A DNA stretch of 64,000 bases from NCBI RefSeq assembly GCF_002994745.2, contig NC_037089.1:83724347-83788346 (forward strand), in the 5' to 3' direction. Under the pieces are notes generated by a model. It saw only the letters and a program-made list of their open reading frames with translations, was not told the origin of the DNA and did not search any database. The DNA comes from Rosa chinensis (lineage: Eukaryota; Streptophyta; Magnoliopsida; Rosales; Rosaceae). The translations under genes and the position numbers were made by a program. Shown one piece after another: positions 35,901 through 45,700 of the stretch. The first letter of the stretch is position 1. Each line of letters starts with the position of its first letter.

Positions 35901-36819
35901 CGCATGATGGTTGAATTGGTCCACAGATATCCCCTTGGATTCTCTGTAAGAACGGAATGAGTATTTTAGGATCCTTTGCATAGGACGGTCTCGGTCCTAA
36001 TTTCCCGAAGGAACAGGCTTTGCAAAATGAGCGAGGGGCCTTAGAAGCAACCAATGAGGATTTTGGTTGGGCCTGAGCGTCTGTAGCGCTATTAGAAGCA
36101 AAATGTGTGACTACATCTCCTTCTATGGCATTGTAGCCATTTGGAGGAACAATCATGGCGTTATGCTCATGGTTGGTGTCATCACATGGGACTTGGCCAG
36201 CCTTATGGCGCCCCAAGACGGCTGCAGCACCAGATGCTGCAATTGTTGCGGTCTTGTGAAGTCCAGGAATCAATTCTCGATTCTTGCTTCTTCTCACTCT
36301 GAAGAATGGATGTCCGTGTGAAGTCTTTAGTATACGGAGCATCATATCACGACCAGGGTGCCCTAGTCGGTCATGCCAAAGCCAATATGTGTCAGAATCC
36401 AAGAGATCTTCTCTTATGACATTATTGGATTCAATTGGTCGAATTGTAGTGACATAAAGTCCACTAGATTGACACATAAGTTTCTCTAAGATGCGCTTTC
36501 GTCCGCAATCATTAGAGGTAATGCAAAGGAACTCTTTTCCGTTCTCAGTATGCGTTTCCGCATGGAATCCGTTGGCTCTTAAATCTTTAAAGCTCAATAA
36601 GGTTCGATTTGCCTTAGGAGCATAGAGAGCTTCAGTGACTTTAATCAAGGTGCCATTTGGCAATAGGAATTGGGCCATTCCATGTCCTTGAACTAAACCT
36701 GATGGCCCAGCCATCGTAGTCATAGTGGAATATGTAGGCAACATCTCCAAGAATAACTGCCTATGCCGTAGAATGGTGTGCGTAGTCGCACTATCTGCGA
36801 GACATTGTAGTTCATCCAT
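32941..36819 (-). CDS. pol: Copia pol polyprotein, element 1
   Basis: The 1292-residue frame encodes, in Copia order, protease, integrase, reverse transcriptase and RNase H. The protease motif is LADSATTHTI at residues 8-17, with Ala where elements 2 and 3 have Gly (LLDSGTTHTI). The integrase zinc region (HDRLGHPGRDMM ... FCKACSFGK) is followed by the catalytic core with GDICGPI, IRLDNAGEF and GLAEAAIKRL. The reverse transcriptase contains FSQRPGIDYEETYSPVMD and YVDD at residues 934-937 (34009-34020). RNase H contains GFADAGYLSDP, SNHAEIIALHEA and YEDNAAC. The frame starts 11 bases after a TTTTCTCTTAAG acceptor-like site and is 363 bp from gag. It is intact and probably active. Confidence 0.93.
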   Translation of the reverse strand: MDELQCLADSATTHTILRHRQLFLEMLPTYSTMTTMAGPSGLVQGHGMAQFLLPNGTLIKVTEALYAPKANRTLLSFKDLRANGFHAETHTENGKEFLCITSNDCGRKRILEKLMCQSSGLYVTTIRPIESNNVIREDLLDSDTYWLWHDRLGHPGRDMMLRILKTSHGHPFFRVRRSKNRELIPGLHKTATIAASGAAAVLGRHKAGQVPCDDTNHEHNAMIVPPNGYNAIEGDVVTHFASNSATDAQAQPKSSLVASKAPRSFCKACSFGKLGPRPSYAKDPKILIPFLQRIQGDICGPIQPSCGPFKYFMVLVDASTRWSHVALLSTRNAAYAKLLAQIIRLRAHYPDHPIKSIRLDNAGEFTSKTFDDYCMSLGIDVEHPVPHVHTQNGLAEAAIKRLQMIARTLVMHTNLPVSAWGYAILHAATLIRLRPTATQSYSALQLVTGYEPNISHLRIFGCTIYVPITPPQRTKMGPQRRMSIYVGYESPTIVRYLEPLTGDLFTARFADCHFDETVFPSLGGDKNTNVQQERQELSWSVPTMSHLDPHTAQSELEVRRIIELQNVADTLPDAFSDVAKVTRSHIPAANVPARIDVPNNGHNATPITPGDGTIAQHGNNVASMAAGPARKRGRPIGSKDTRPRKRANEAQINPLIIDTQNPSHENVPDYGYVQETSLGDASVSEPIHENIEISVNYTSVHGTWERNSIIIDDVFAYSVAREIIETDDIEPRSVDECQRRADWPKWKDAIQAELDSLTKRKVFGKIVPIPPNTKPVGHKWVFVRKRNEKNEIVRYKARLVAQGFSQRPGIDYEETYSPVMDVITFRYLVSLVVSEKLNMQLMDVVTAYLYGDLDTEIYMNIPDGIQLPKSSGSNPRSAFAIRLKRSLYGLKQSGRMWYNRLSDYLIGKGYVNNELCPCVFIKRTSSGFSIVAVYVDDMNIIGTLKELRETAEHLKSEFEMKDLGKTRFCLGLELEHRRDGILIHQSAYTQKMLRRFNTDKIKPSSTPMVVRSLDPKKDPFRPKDDDEEVLEAEVPYLSAIGALLYLAQCTRPDISFAVNLLARYSSAPTRRHWTGVKDIFRYLSSTIDMGLFYPYRKKMDSDPSSVRNATHGGLRSLSPSQNDISVLEGFADAGYLSDPHKGRSQTGYVFTMGKTAISWRSTKQTLVATSSNHAEIIALHEAVRECIWLRSIVTHVRSNCGLKSTTDEPTSIYEDNAACIEQMKQGYIKGDNTKHISPKFFYNQQQQKLLKIKVNQVRSEDNVADLFTKSLPKSTFEKHVARIGLRKLSELP

Positions 36820-37182
36820 TCCTTAAGAGAAAAGCTCGTAATTAAAAAGGAGTCATAAAGGAAAGAACTCAACTTTTATTAATAAGCCAAACGGAATTAC
36901 ATCATCATTTATTTCATCAAAGAAAGCGTAATCCAATAAACTTAGTTAATGCAAAGCAATGGTAGTCGTCTAACTTCTTTCGGTAATTCCAATGCAAAGG
37001 TGACCAGGTGAGTAGAGAGATGTTGGTGGAGCAAAGGCTCGCTTAAGTACCAATTATCTCAAAACCTTCCTAGACATCACAATTACATTGAGTACGCCTA
37101 CTTTTGAAGAAAGATTAATCCCATTGGCATCTACTATAGGATAATGTGGCGATTGCCTACATCTCTTGGAAAATGAAAAGAC
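36820..37182 (-). promoter_or_regulatory. Gag-pol spacer of element 1
   Basis: The 363-bp spacer has no frame. On the minus strand it contains a block shared with elements 2 and 3 (36978-37053; AAGCGAGCC, CTCCACCAACATCTCT, ACCTGGTCA), an AATAAA signal (36875-36880) and a TTTTCTCTTAAG acceptor-like site just before the pol ATG. Confidence 0.6.
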
Positions 37183-38292
37183 TTAATCAAAATCGCCAGT
37201 TTCTGGGTTTTGATTTTTGTCGTCTTCCACCCTTAGATCGAGATTGCCATCTTGATCTTCTTGTTCCATGTAATTTGCCTCCCTTGCTTCACGATACATT
37301 TTGTACGCGTTTGCAACATTCTGGGATGCTTTACATGCCCTTGCCCAATGTCCAGGTAGTCCACATCGGAGACAAGCATCATTATGGTCAGGTTCCCTTG
37401 ATCGAGGTGCTTTAGGAGCACTTTGAAAACGGTTGTTTCCATTGGTGGTGTTACCACCATAACCGGAGGCTTGGCCTCGCTCTCTCTTCACACGTTTACC
37501 TCCACGGTTCCGTGCACGCCTATCTTGGCGGTTTCCTTCCTCTTTAGGGCGAGAATATGGACCTGAACGTCCATAATTATCCCTTCTTTTAGGGTTTCGC
37601 TCCTTGCGTCCTCCCTTGGAGGTGCGACTATAATTAGACTCCGGAATTGACTTGGTTCCCACGGGTCTAGAGTTATAGTTCTTCACAAGTATGTTGTCGT
37701 GCTTTTCAGCTACGTTCATGACACCAATTAGCTCATGAAATCTTGTGATGCGTCTAGCATTGATATCAATTCGATAGTTTTTAGCTATCATTAATGCAGA
37801 GACAGGGAAGGTAGAGAGAGTTTTCTCGATCAACATCGTATCAGTGATTTGATGTCCACAGAATTCCATCATAGACTTGATACGAAGTGCTTCCGAATTG
37901 TAGTCAAGAACTGTCTTGAAATCACAGAAGCGGAGGCTTTGCCATCTCTCTTCTAAGTCGGGAAGCAGGGAATCACGGACGTTGCCAAAACGCTGCTCGA
38001 GTTCTACCCATAGCTTTCTTGGGTCTTCCTCATTGAGGTACTCATTTTGGAGCGCGTCATTCATGTGCCTTGTCATGAGAATGATGGCTTTTGCTTCATT
38101 AGCCTCTCTCTTTGCTCTATTTGCTTCAAAAGCAAGAGCTTGTTGAGGAGTAAGCACGTCCTGACTCGGCTCTTGGATCGTACTCAGGATCCCATCAGCC
38201 TTAAGATGCTGGCGCATATCACGGATCCACCTGTGGTATCCTGCGCCTGTTGTCCCTAGTGGGTTGAAGCTCAACTTGTTCAGGTTACTCAT
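37183..38292 (-). CDS. gag: Copia Gag, element 1
   Basis: 369 residues starting MSNLNKLSFNPLGTTGAGYH. I chose this ATG over one 30 codons upstream because it lies one base after a CTTCAG acceptor, in the same place in all three elements, and because homology begins here. The N-terminal part is the UBN2-type capsid region (WIRDMRQHLKADGI ... LWVELEQRFGNVRDSLLPDL). A basic Arg/Gly-rich stretch (residues about 225-290) precedes a CCHC zinc knuckle, CLRCGLPGHWARAC, at about 307-320, which binds RNA. Gag builds the cytoplasmic particle. The frame is intact and ends in an acidic tail, GDFD. Confidence 0.92.
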   Translation of the reverse strand: MSNLNKLSFNPLGTTGAGYHRWIRDMRQHLKADGILSTIQEPSQDVLTPQQALAFEANRAKREANEAKAIILMTRHMNDALQNEYLNEEDPRKLWVELEQRFGNVRDSLLPDLEERWQSLRFCDFKTVLDYNSEALRIKSMMEFCGHQITDTMLIEKTLSTFPVSALMIAKNYRIDINARRITRFHELIGVMNVAEKHDNILVKNYNSRPVGTKSIPESNYSRTSKGGRKERNPKRRDNYGRSGPYSRPKEEGNRQDRRARNRGGKRVKRERGQASGYGGNTTNGNNRFQSAPKAPRSREPDHNDACLRCGLPGHWARACKASQNVANAYKMYREAREANYMEQEDQDGNLDLRVEDDKNQNPETGDFD

Positions 38293-38293
38293 C

Positions 38294-38679
38294 CTGAAGA
38301 ACAACAAGAAAATAGGGTTAGTTTCGGAGCGAAAAAGGCTACCACGAAAAACTATAAACTTTCTGAGCGTAATCGCTTTCAAGAAATTAGGGATTTTCTG
38401 AGCGTAGTTGCTTCCAAGAAAATCTTGATTCCAAGAGGGGTTTTGGATTAAATCGAAACAATGATGTATGTGGTCGATTGTTTTCTTCTCAACAAACTCT
38501 AAGTTTGGAGGACTCTACAAGCTCCAAGCTTGGAGTGAGCACGAACCCCCACAGTTCGGCCTTTTTGGTCTCCCCTATGAAGAAGAAAGGGGGGTAGAAT
38601 AAGGGATGTTGGAAGTCCCCGTGAAAAGAAGAGAAAAGTAATAAAAACTTCAAAAACGGGAACTTTTAGAAAAGTTTAC
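38294..38679 (-). other. Probable 5' leader intron, element 1
   Basis: On the minus strand a GTAAG|GTAAAC donor (intron from 38679) and a GTTCTTCAG acceptor (ending 38294) bracket 386 nt between the leader repeats and the gag ATG. Elements 2 and 3 have the same sites in the same places. Inside are three short palindromes: CGAAC/GTTCG (38541-38558), CTCCAAG/CTTGGAG (38522-38535) and CAAAC/GTTTG (38493-38507). Splicing is inferred, not shown. Confidence 0.5.
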
Positions 38680-38689
38680 CTTACGAATT

Positions 38690-39170
38690 GACCGGAAAAA
38701 GTGTCCGGAAAGTCGCCGGAAAAGTGTCCGGAAGTCGCCGGAAAAGTGTCCGAAAAGTCGCCGGAAAAGTTGCCGGAAAAGTGGCCGGAAAAGTGGCCGG
38801 AAAAGTGGCCGGAAAAGTTGCCGGAAAAGTGGCCGGAAAAGTTGCCGGAAAAGTGGCCGGAAAATGGCTCGGCAGATCTGCCGGCAGATGCTCGGCAGGT
38901 GCTCGGCAGGCTGTCGGCAGGTGCTCGGCAGGGGGGCTCGGCAGCTGTCGGCAGGTGCTCGGCAGGAGGGCTCGGCAGCTGTCGGCAGGTGCTCGGCAGG
39001 GGGTCTGCAGGGCTCTCGGCAGCTGCTCGGCAGGTCTCGGCAGGTGGTGTGCAGGGGTCTCGGCAGGTCTCGGCAGGTGGTGTGCAGGGGCCTCGGCAGC
39101 TGCTCGGCAGGTGATGTGCAGGGCTCTCGGCAGGTGCTCGGCAGGTCTCTGCAGCGGTTCGGCAGCGGTT
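38690..39170 (-). repeat. Leader tandem repeats, element 1
   Basis: Two arrays lie head to tail. At 38690-38866 a 12-bp unit (sense TTTTCCGGCNAC) occurs about 13 times. At 38867-39170 a shorter unit built on CTGCCGAG, mostly 8 to 12 bp, occurs more than 20 times. Because the 12-bp unit is a multiple of three, several frames stay open, including an Ala-Gly-Lys-Val repeat on the opposite strand. These are by-products. Confidence 0.9.
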
Positions 39171-39379
39171 CAGGAATTCCAGAGGCCGGTTCAGGCTGTT
39201 TTTGGCCGGTTTTGGAGGTTCTGAGACCGGTTCTGAGCTTCTGGGATCAAGGGCTTTGATATGTGATAGGATTTGGGGGTTTCTTGTAAGGTTGGTAAAA
39301 TGACCTAGTTCGGATCAAGAACTTTCACTACTCTAATCGATTTCGATTCTAATTCTAGAGCGATTTCGTGCTGATAACG

Positions 39380-39596
39380 TGTTTCAGAGAAACTGAAGAG
39401 TGAATTGGTGAGTCTTCTTCTCATATTGAGGGGGTTTATATAGGGTTACAAAGTAGTGTAAATTTGCCCTACATACATTAGTATATTTGCTACACAATTT
39501 CTCTACCTCTCAATGTGCAATCCATACAAACCACACATTCTCCACTTCTTAAGTGCATACTCCATGATATAGACATTTTACCTATTTACTACAACA
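39380..39596 (-). repeat. 5' LTR of Copia element 1
   Basis: 217 bp, followed inward by the primer-binding site CGTTATCAGCACG. Confidence 0.95.
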
Positions 39597-39601
39597 TTTC
39601 C

Positions 39602-40202
39602 TTTATTTTTAGTGTTCGTGTTTTTTAAGCTCTTTGGTGGTTGTAGTTCGACTGCTTTGGCCGGTGGTTCTCTGGGAGAGTGGGACTCCCCTGGTTCCTC
39701 TAATAAATTTGAATTTCCAAAAAAAAAAAAAAATTGGGCTGGGTTTTTTTTTGGGCTCATTTATTACCACCAATCCTGTGAGCCCATCAAACATTAAGCC
39801 TAAATAAATAATAGGAGAGAGCAAAACTGGCCGCAAACCTCCTCCGATGGCTCGGCTCATCCGCTCTGACTGACGGCTGAATCCATCAATCAGGTTTTAC
39901 TTCTTTTTTGAATCAATAGTTTGTTGATCCACTCGTCTCGTTAGATTGATTGTTGAAAAAACTATTGGAGTTTGTTTGATTTTTTTATTTCTAGTTTTTG
40001 AATCCAGATCCACTTCCTTTGTCTGGTATTTTGCTGTTCTTAATTTCATTCGGATGCCCTTGTAACCGATTTTATGTTGGAATTCAAAAAAAAAAAAAAA
40101 AAAAATTTCCCCTTGTAGAATAGTGCTTTTTCTCCTTGTTGATTATGGCTGTTGAGTTAGAGCTATAGCTAGCTAGATTTCTATATATACAACGCTAATT
40201 TA
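39602..40202 (+). other. LINE-like tail and upstream region of the RING gene
   Basis: A poly(A) run at 39719-39733 after CTCTAATAAATTTGAATTTCC looks like the tail of a short LINE insertion on the plus strand that Copia element 1 later entered. A second A-run is at 40087-40105. The GC-richer stretch 39820-39895 may be the 5' untranslated exon of the RING gene, with an acceptor CATCCGTAG at about 40208-40216 just before its ATG. Confidence 0.4.
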
Positions 40203-40232
40203 GTGATCATCCGTAGGAATTCTCCTTCAACC

Positions 40233-41059
40233 ATGCCGGCAACGCCCGCGAAGAACCTTTTTTTTAGCAGAGTTTTGCAAAGAGAAACAATTGAACCTGC
40301 ACCACCTGGTGGTGAAGACTGGCTTCCGTTCAAGTTTTATTTCCTTAAACATACCCGCTGCTGGCATGATCATCCAATGGACTGTACTTGTGTAGACGCC
40401 ACTTCGGATACTTCATTTGGTTCAATCCTTTACTTGTGTACACACCAGCTATGATTCGCCACCTTTCGAGGATTGGTATTCCACAAGAGGAGCAACCAAC
40501 TATCCTCGACAAACTATTTGGAGTGCTTCGAACGGCCTTCCCTGAGGGCCGCATTCTTGTCTTGATAGCTCAAGTGACTCTGCGTTTGTTGGGTAGTTTT
40601 GATGATCTTGATACCATTTCTGCAGTTATATGCCGTTCTCCCAATTTTACCTTTGGCTTAGAATATTGGGTTCCTGATGAAGTGCGCTGTGAGACACATA
40701 CAGTAAGTGGTGTTGACTATCATGGAACAACTACCCCCATTGATAGGCTTTTATTGGAATCCTTTGAAGCTCTTCCTAGGATCGTCAGGTTTATCCCTGC
40801 AACTAGATCATCAATTGAGAGTTTGCAGAAAGTGAGACTTGATAGTTTAGAAGCAGCTACTATCAAACAGAACCCGTCATGTAATATATGTAGGGATGAC
40901 TTTGCAGAAGGCAGTGCTGATCAACTGGTTACTCCTTTGCCTTGCGCTCACTGTTATCACGCAGATTGCTTCATCATGTGGCTGGAGGTGAATCATTTGT
41001 GCCCGTTGTGTCGATATGCAATGCCAAATGTGGAAGAGGGCCAGTCTTCAAGTTCGTAA
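40233..41059 (+). pseudogene. RING-H2 finger gene, probably frameshifted
   Basis: The C-terminal part (frame through 41059) carries a complete RING-H2: C-X2-C in CNICRDDF, CAHCYHADC, and CPLC, spaced as in plant E3 ubiquitin ligases, which pass ubiquitin from an E2 to a target. The N-terminal part (MPATPAKNLFFSRV ... CTCVDATSDTSFGSI, 40233-40420) is in a different frame. The two frames meet at about 40410-40450, where TTCAATCCTTTACTT occurs once; both frames use it. Loss of one copy of a 13-bp direct repeat would explain the shift. An internal ATG at 40454 could still give a 202-residue RING protein. A remnant of a second copy lies at 50240. Confidence 0.6.
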
Positions 41060-42208
41060 TGGACGCCAAGAGATAAAGTATCTTCACTCTTCAGTAAGGC
41101 AAATTTGTCAGCTAATTCATTAGCTAATATAGGCCAAATTATTGTTCAGTGATATTTGAAGTCCTCCTTATCATGTAATGTTATATGATAATGAGGATCA
41201 TGTCATGTTATAAATTGTTATGCAAGAGAATTATGTCATGTTATAAATTTTTATGCAAGAGAATTATTTTTTGTTAGTTAATTAATATTTGCACAAGATG
41301 TACGCTTGCCGATCATCCTTCTGATATTTATTTGGCATTGTAAAAATTGTAGTTAAGGCATCATCTTTCTGCTATTCAATTATTCACACATTTTCCTGTT
41401 TCTTAAATGGTTGCATTCAAAAACAGAAAGCTTGCCAACTTAAACAGGCCAGTCCTTGTGCCTTTCCTAATATGATGAATGATGTGGAGTACTTGAACCA
41501 GTCTCCTGAGTAAGTTTTGGTTATTGTTGTGTGTGCAAAGCCAAGTTGAACCTTTCATTCAGACCACCCCGCAGCCTTCGCCTTCACTTCAACCCGTGGA
41601 AATCTGTAAGTTAAGTAATCCATCATCAAATTCTAGTATCATACAATTTGCACATGGGTTGTTATCACAGAGAGAATCAAAAGAACATTCTTTCTAGCAG
41701 CACACACTATCAATCCCAATCATAAAGCGGGAAATCGAACATGCAGTGGCTGTAGCCGCGTAACAGGTGCATCAAAGTAATGTCAACGTGTGTGTAATAT
41801 ATGAGATCTAGACAGTAGAGTAGTAGTCAAACGGAACCCTTAATCTACAGATCACCCTATTTGTCCTGCATCACGGTTTGGTTTGGGCTAAAGTTGGCAG
41901 CATAGCATGAACAAAGAGGTTTGGCTTATTCAAAAACAACGTTAACAGGAAGTCAGCACTTGGGAATAACACTTTCTTCAATAAGCAGAAGCAGAAGAAA
42001 GAGCGTCAGCAAAATGAGCCCTTAATGCTTCCAAAGATCATGAACAAACAAAAAACTGAGAATATTAACAAGTAACTATATAAGCAATTTAAATTGATCT
42101 AATGCAATCCCTAGACAAATGCATGACAAAATGCAAGGCATTAGTTTGCTAAAGGGTTTATGTTGTTGTTCCTTTGAACATCATCTTTTATATCAAATAA
42201 AATTGTTG
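41060..42208. other. 3' flank of the RING gene, intergenic
   Basis: AT-rich, no coding signal. The first 250 bp are probably the 3' untranslated region. Two near-identical 30-bp pieces (TCATGTTATAAATT.TTATGCAAGAGAATTA) lie at about 41204 and 41236. Confidence 0.4.
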
Positions 42209-42557
42209 TTGTTTGAGGACAAGTATGAAATGATAAACAGAGAGAGAGTAATGTTTCTGTGAGAATAGAGATTCAAGTGTGTTTATTCATCTCACACAAA
42301 GAGGTATTTATAGGAAAATATTACAAGTGTGAAAGCTCAAAGAGTAACTCAATTTGATAACCTCTACATTCACAGCTGCAGCCTTCTATGGTGGCTGTGA
42401 TGATGATAAAATGCCATGCTTGTTGCCCTTTGGCATAAAGCTTGTCACACAAGTCACAATACCTACATTATACACTCAAGTACCTATTTGTATACATGAT
42501 ATAGACATTTATACTATGACTCATGTTTTGTACATGTGAATCATATATACTACAACA
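42209..42557 (-). repeat. 3' LTR of Copia element 2
   Basis: About 349 bp, TGTTGTAG...CTCAAACA on the minus strand. Confidence 0.95.
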
Positions 42558-42735
42558 CTCCCCCTTGGATATTTCATGTCAAATAGTATTGTTTAGGTCG
42601 TGCGCTTCGAAATTGCCTCGTTAAAAACCTTGCCAAGTAATAAAACCCTGTGGGAAAAAACAACCTTGGTCGAAGGAGAAAAAGAGCACAACGCGCGTTT
42701 GAGTGTGGAGTATGTAACTGGATACTCCCCCTGAT

Positions 42736-45700
42736 TTAGACTCCCCCTGAAGATCTTGGGAGTTCGGATAGCCTTCTCAATCCGATACTCTTCACATGTT
42801 TCTCGAAAGGGGATTTTGGTAACGACTTAGTAAATAAGTCCGCTACATTTTCCTCTGATCGGATTTGATTTACTTCAATTTTCAGAAGTGTTTGTTGTTG
42901 CTGATTGTAGAAGAATTTTGGCGATATATGCTTGGTATTGTCCCCCTTGATGAAACCTAATTTCATTTGCTCAATACAAGCTGCATTATCTTCGTAAATG
43001 CATGTAGGTTCTTCTGTGGTGGACTTCAAACCACAGGTTCCTCGAATGTGTCTATTTACAGACCTTAGCCATATGCATTCACGCACAGCTTCATGTAGAG
43101 CAATAATCTCTGCATGATTTGAGGAAGTAGCAACAAGGGTCTGTTTCGTGGATCTCCAAGATATCGCGGTGCTTCCCATGGTAAAGACATAACCTGTTTG
43201 GGAGCGACCTTTGTGAGGGTCAGAGAGATACCCTGCATCAGCAAAGCCCATCAAAACATCATTATCATTTTGATGGAGGGGAGGAGGAGAACGTCGGCCA
43301 CCATGGAAAGTGTCGCCGGCGTTCATATTGCGGAAGGTGGCTTTTTGCCATGTGGGATCTAATCCCATACTTCCGTCCTTTCTTTTCTCCCTGTAGGGAT
43401 AAAACAAGCCCATATCAATCGTACCTTTTAAGTATCGAAAGATTGTCTTTATACCAATCCAATGGCGGCGTGTTGGCGAGGAACTATGTCGAGCCAACAA
43501 GTTCACTGCGAATGAGATATCCGGTCTTGTGCATTGAGCTAAGTACAATAATGCACCTATTGCACTTAGATATGGCACTTCAGCCTCTAATAAGCCTTCG
43601 TCCTCATCCTTTGGACGAAATGGATCTTTTCTGGGCTCAAGGCTACGGCTGATCATGGGAGTACTCACAGGCTTTGCTTTATCTTCATTAAAGCGCCTTA
43701 GTAATTTTTGAGTATATGCTGACTGATGGATCATAATCCCATCACTACGGTGCTCGAGTTCTATTCCGAGACAAAACCGTGTTTTCCCAAGATCTTTCAT
43801 CTCAAACTCGGATTTCAAATATTTAGCAGTTTCTTTTAACTCATTTAGAGTTCCAATTAGATTCATGTCATCGACATATACTGCTATAATTGCAAATCCG
43901 GAACTTGTTCTTTTAATGAACACGCATGGGCATATTTCATTGTTAATATATCCCTTCCTAATCAAGTAGTCACTTAGACGGTTATACCACATCCGTCCGG
44001 ATTGTTTCAATCCATATAGTGAGCGTCTCAATCTTATTGAAAACGCGCTCCGTGGTTTAGAGCCATTTGATTTGGGTAATTGAAGTCCATCTGGAACCTT
44101 CATATATATCTCTGAATCTAGATCCCCATAGAGATATGCTGTAACCACATCCATAAGCTGCATGTCAAGTTTTTCGGAAACTACCAAACTGACAAGGTAG
44201 CGGAACGTTATAACGTCCATTACGGGAGAATATGTCTCCTCGTAGTCGATTCCAGGGCGTTGTGAGAAACCTTGTGCCACAAGGCGGGCTTTGTATCTAA
44301 CAACCTCATTTTTCTCATTACGCTTTCTAACAAAGACCCATTTATGGCCAACAGGTTTTATATTTGGTGGTGTCAGCATTATAGACCCAAATACCTGTCT
44401 CTTTGTTAGTGAATCCAATTCAGTCTGGATCGCATCTTTCCATTTAGACCAATCTGCTCTTCGTTGACATTCTTCAACGGAGCGAGGTTCGATATCATCG
44501 TATTCTATAATTCCTTTTGCAATATGATATGCAAAAGCATCATTAATAGTCATAGAATTTCTATCCATCACCCCATGTATACTAGTGTAATTCATGGAGA
44601 TCTCTCTATTCTCTGGAATTGGTTCTTTTATTGGAGCGTCCTCCAATGATGTCTCTTTGACATAACCATAATCCGGAATATTTTCATGAGAGGGATTAAT
44701 TGTATCGATGATTAATGGATTATTTTGTGCCAAACTCGCTTTCTTTCTTGGGCGAGAATCCATCGAACCAATGGGCCTCCCGCGCTTCCTGGCGGGAGCC
44801 ATGGGTCTAGCCACTACATCACCCATATAGGGGACGTTGGCGCCATTCTCATGTATTCTTGAGATGGCATCATGTCCTCTAGTGTTAGGGACATCAATCC
44901 TTGCAGGCACATTTGCAGCAGGTATATGTGATCTTGTCACTTTAGCGATATCAGAAAACGCATCAGGCATTGATTCTGCTACGTTCTGAAGATCGAGAAT
45001 CCTCCGCACTTCTATTTCAGTATAAAGACCTAATCGTCTTTGAGGACCCATTTTGGTGCGCTGTGGCGGCGCAATTGGCACATAGACTGCACACCCGAAT
45101 ATTCGTAAGTGTGAGACATCGGGCTCATACCCAGTGACCATCTGGGAAGCAGAAAATGGTTGGGTGGCAGTGGGCCTCAGACGAATAAGCACAGCTGCGT
45201 GCAATATTGCATAGCCCCAAGCAGAAATAGGGAGATTGGTGCGCATAACCAATGCTCGAGCAACCATTTGAAGTCTTTTAATGGCAGCTTCTGCGAGACC
45301 ATTTTGGGTGTGTACATGAGGTACAGGGTGTTCAACCTCGATCCCAATGGACATGCAATAATCATCAAAAGTTTTTGATGTAAACTCTCCAGCATTGTCA
45401 AGACGAATTGACTTAATAGGATGATCAGGGTGGTGAGCCCTTAATTTAATGATCTGTGCTAGGAGTTTAGCAAATGCAGCATTTCTCGTGGATAATAGCA
45501 TGACATGTGACCAGCGTGTCGATGCATCAACCAACACCATAAAATATCTAAATGGTCCGCAAGTTGGTTGAATAGATCCACAAATATCACCTTGTATTCT
45601 TTGCAAGAATGGTATATTTTCTTTAGAGTCCTTTGCATAGGATGGTCTTGATCCTACCTTTGCTAAAGAGCAAGCCTTACAAAACGAATGATATGAAGTA

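Larger units (their letters stand above)
32386..39596 (-). mobile_element. Copia element 1, complete (7.2 kb)
   Basis: 217-bp LTRs at 32386-32602 and 39380-39596 look identical by eye. TTTCC is duplicated at 32381-32385 and 39597-39601. On the minus strand: 5' LTR, primer site CGTTATCAGCACG (39367-39379), tandem-repeat leader, probable intron, gag, spacer, pol, a conserved 3' block, purine tract AAGGGGGAG (32603-32611), 3' LTR. Gag and pol are both open, so the copy may be competent and is young. It sits about 640 bp upstream of the RING-H2 gene start, in the opposite orientation. Confidence 0.95.

Noticed and set aside
38688..39259. Long frames of Ala-Gly-Lys-Val and Ser-Ala-Gly-Arg-Gln type repeats
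   Set aside because: They exist in several phases and on both strands across the leader arrays because the repeat units are near multiples of three. They are not conserved in the sense direction between the three elements.
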